Positions 63,001 through 64,000 of a DNA stretch of 64,000 bases are shown here, in pieces. The first letter of the stretch is position 1. Every line of letters begins with the position of its first letter. The notes under the pieces were generated by a model, which saw nothing but the letters and a program-made list of their open reading frames with translations, did not search any database and was not told where the DNA came from. The position numbers and the translations under genes were made by a program. This DNA is from Rhynochetos jubatus (taxonomy: Eukaryota > Chordata > Aves > Eurypygiformes > Rhynochetidae), in contig CM050653.1 of NCBI GenBank assembly GCA_027574665.1, positions 43,288,118-43,352,117 on the forward strand. The letters are read 5' to 3'.

Positions 63001-64000
63001 CAGCTTGCCTGCCTAGCACTCTTAAGTTGCCATTGCATTATGAAATCAGCTCTGGCACTTCTACTGAAGCTGACTAAAACCATGCGTTGTTACCTGAACA
63101 TAACACGTTTAGTGGGGCACGGAAAGAAGGTCAGTCACTGTCACCTTAATAGTTCTGTATAACCTACGAGACCAGTGGCAGTGTGCTCCCCACCTGGGAG
63201 GTGGATGCACTCTACGCAATCATATGCCTTTTATTTCTTTGACTATGAATGTTAAAACCCCAAATACAAAGAAGGTAAAATTCCCCATAAAGTACCCCAC
63301 AAAAGCAAGAGCAGTGATGAGATGGTATTTGCTGGATATGGTTAATTACCTCATTTTAATTTTACTACTCAATAATGTTTTCACAGAAATTATGAAGGAT
63401 ACGTGTTCCTATAAGACCTGAAATAACGGGTAAAATATACAGTATTCCACTAACACTTATACAAGTCTGAGACTACAACTGGCAAACAGTCTATCCTGGC
63501 TCTGTGGCTTTCCTAACCAAAAAAGACCATTAAAAAACGAATGCTGTGAACTTCATAACTATGCTGTGTTTCTTGTCATGCTGGGATTAGTAATAGCAGT
63601 GCTATCAAATATTACTGTGCAATAAAACCTGTGGTTTGCATTTAGATTACATTTGATTTCTTCATCTGGAAAATGCATGCTCTAATTTTCCTCTTACAGT
63701 AAAATTGATAATACATGGAATACAACATCACAGCAGATGACACAGTCTACAAGGTAGGCATGACTTGTTTTATAGTCATAAAGCTTGTACTTGGCTGTGA
63801 TTTTTATGAGCCAGGCATACAAAAAGTGTGCAAAAAAAAAAAAAATATTTATAAATAAAGGCATACAACAGTAAATAGGAAGGGAGACCAAGTCACAGAA
63901 CAGATTGAACTGGATATAATCAGAACCAAACAGCCTTCACAGAAACTGCAAACTTAGCACTTGGATACCTCACCAGACAATAAGGCAGGTACAGCAGCAT
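60095..64000. other. Far upstream non-coding sequence, no gene recognised
   Basis: AT-rich with A runs near 60289, 60738 and 63832-63845 and a short (CA)n near 61326-61346. ORFs on both strands (up to 111 codons at 60.6-60.95 kb, minus) are low-complexity or without domain. No exon, RNA gene or named repeat was recognised. Confidence 0.5.

Larger units (their letters stand above)
36548..64000 (-). other. RARB upstream region: intron of longer transcripts or promoter/intergenic DNA
   Basis: This lies upstream of the beta-1 exon in gene direction. The acceptor at 36529-36530 argues that at least the near part is intronic for some transcripts. No recognisable coding exon of RARB or any other gene was found on either strand. 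It contains most of the younger mobile elements of the window (CR1 and two LTRs) and a perfect DR1 element, listed separately. Confidence 0.55.

Overview
The window is vertebrate nuclear DNA from a bird. It is AT-rich, with long non-coding stretches and short poly(A)/poly(T) runs. It carries a CR1 LINE 3' end of avian type (about 49.06-49.30 kb), avian class III-type retroviral LTRs (58.1-59.35 kb) and worn fossils of MIR, L2-like and CR1/L3-like elements. Nothing bacterial, viral-replicative or operon-like is present. Almost all open reading frames in the window are chance frames.

The one protein-coding piece I can identify lies on the minus strand at 36027-36204. It is a single exon of 59 codons plus one base that encodes the N-terminal A domain of the beta-1 type isoform of retinoic acid receptor beta (RARB). 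It runs from an ATG with an in-frame stop 9 bases upstream to a consensus splice donor (A|GTAAGT, phase 1). The exon appears to start at a strong 3' splice site at 36529-36530. That gives a 5' leader of about 324 bases with four upstream ATGs, and implies that at least one more upstream non-coding exon or promoter lies beyond it.

Gene direction runs right to left. Positions 1-36020 are therefore the 5' part of the large RARB intron that follows this exon. The DNA-binding and ligand-binding exons, and the beta-2 first exon, are not seen and should lie to the left, outside the window. Positions from 36531 to 64000 are upstream sequence: an intron of longer transcripts, or promoter-proximal and intergenic DNA.

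Region by region: 1-14 kb is intron with two MIR-like SINE fossils (8.4-8.64 and 12.65-12.76 kb). At 14.2-15.1 kb there is a badly decayed CR1/L3-like reverse transcriptase fragment, followed by an A/C-rich simple tract and a short perfect inverted repeat. A nuclear receptor style direct repeat (DR6) sits at 22.1 kb. A CpG-rich cluster of about 360 bases lies at 28.7-29.1 kb, with a MEF2-type site beside it. A deleted 5S rRNA-like pseudogene is at 33.26 kb, and the RARB exon is at 36.0-36.5 kb. Upstream lie an L2-like LINE fossil (47.4-47.7 kb), CR1 (49.1 kb), a G-rich tract (51.4 kb), an old sauropsid repeat (51.6-51.9 kb), a GC-rich block (55.3-56.1 kb), a perfect DR1 nuclear receptor element (57.5 kb), two adjacent LTRs of different age (58.1-59.35 kb) and another MIR (59.95-60.09 kb).

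I did not find a new gene system. The observations most worth following up are regulatory: the perfect DR1 and DR6 sites in a nuclear receptor locus, the upstream-ATG-rich leader, the CpG cluster inside the intron, and the intact solo LTR, which still has a TATA-like box and a polyadenylation-like signal.
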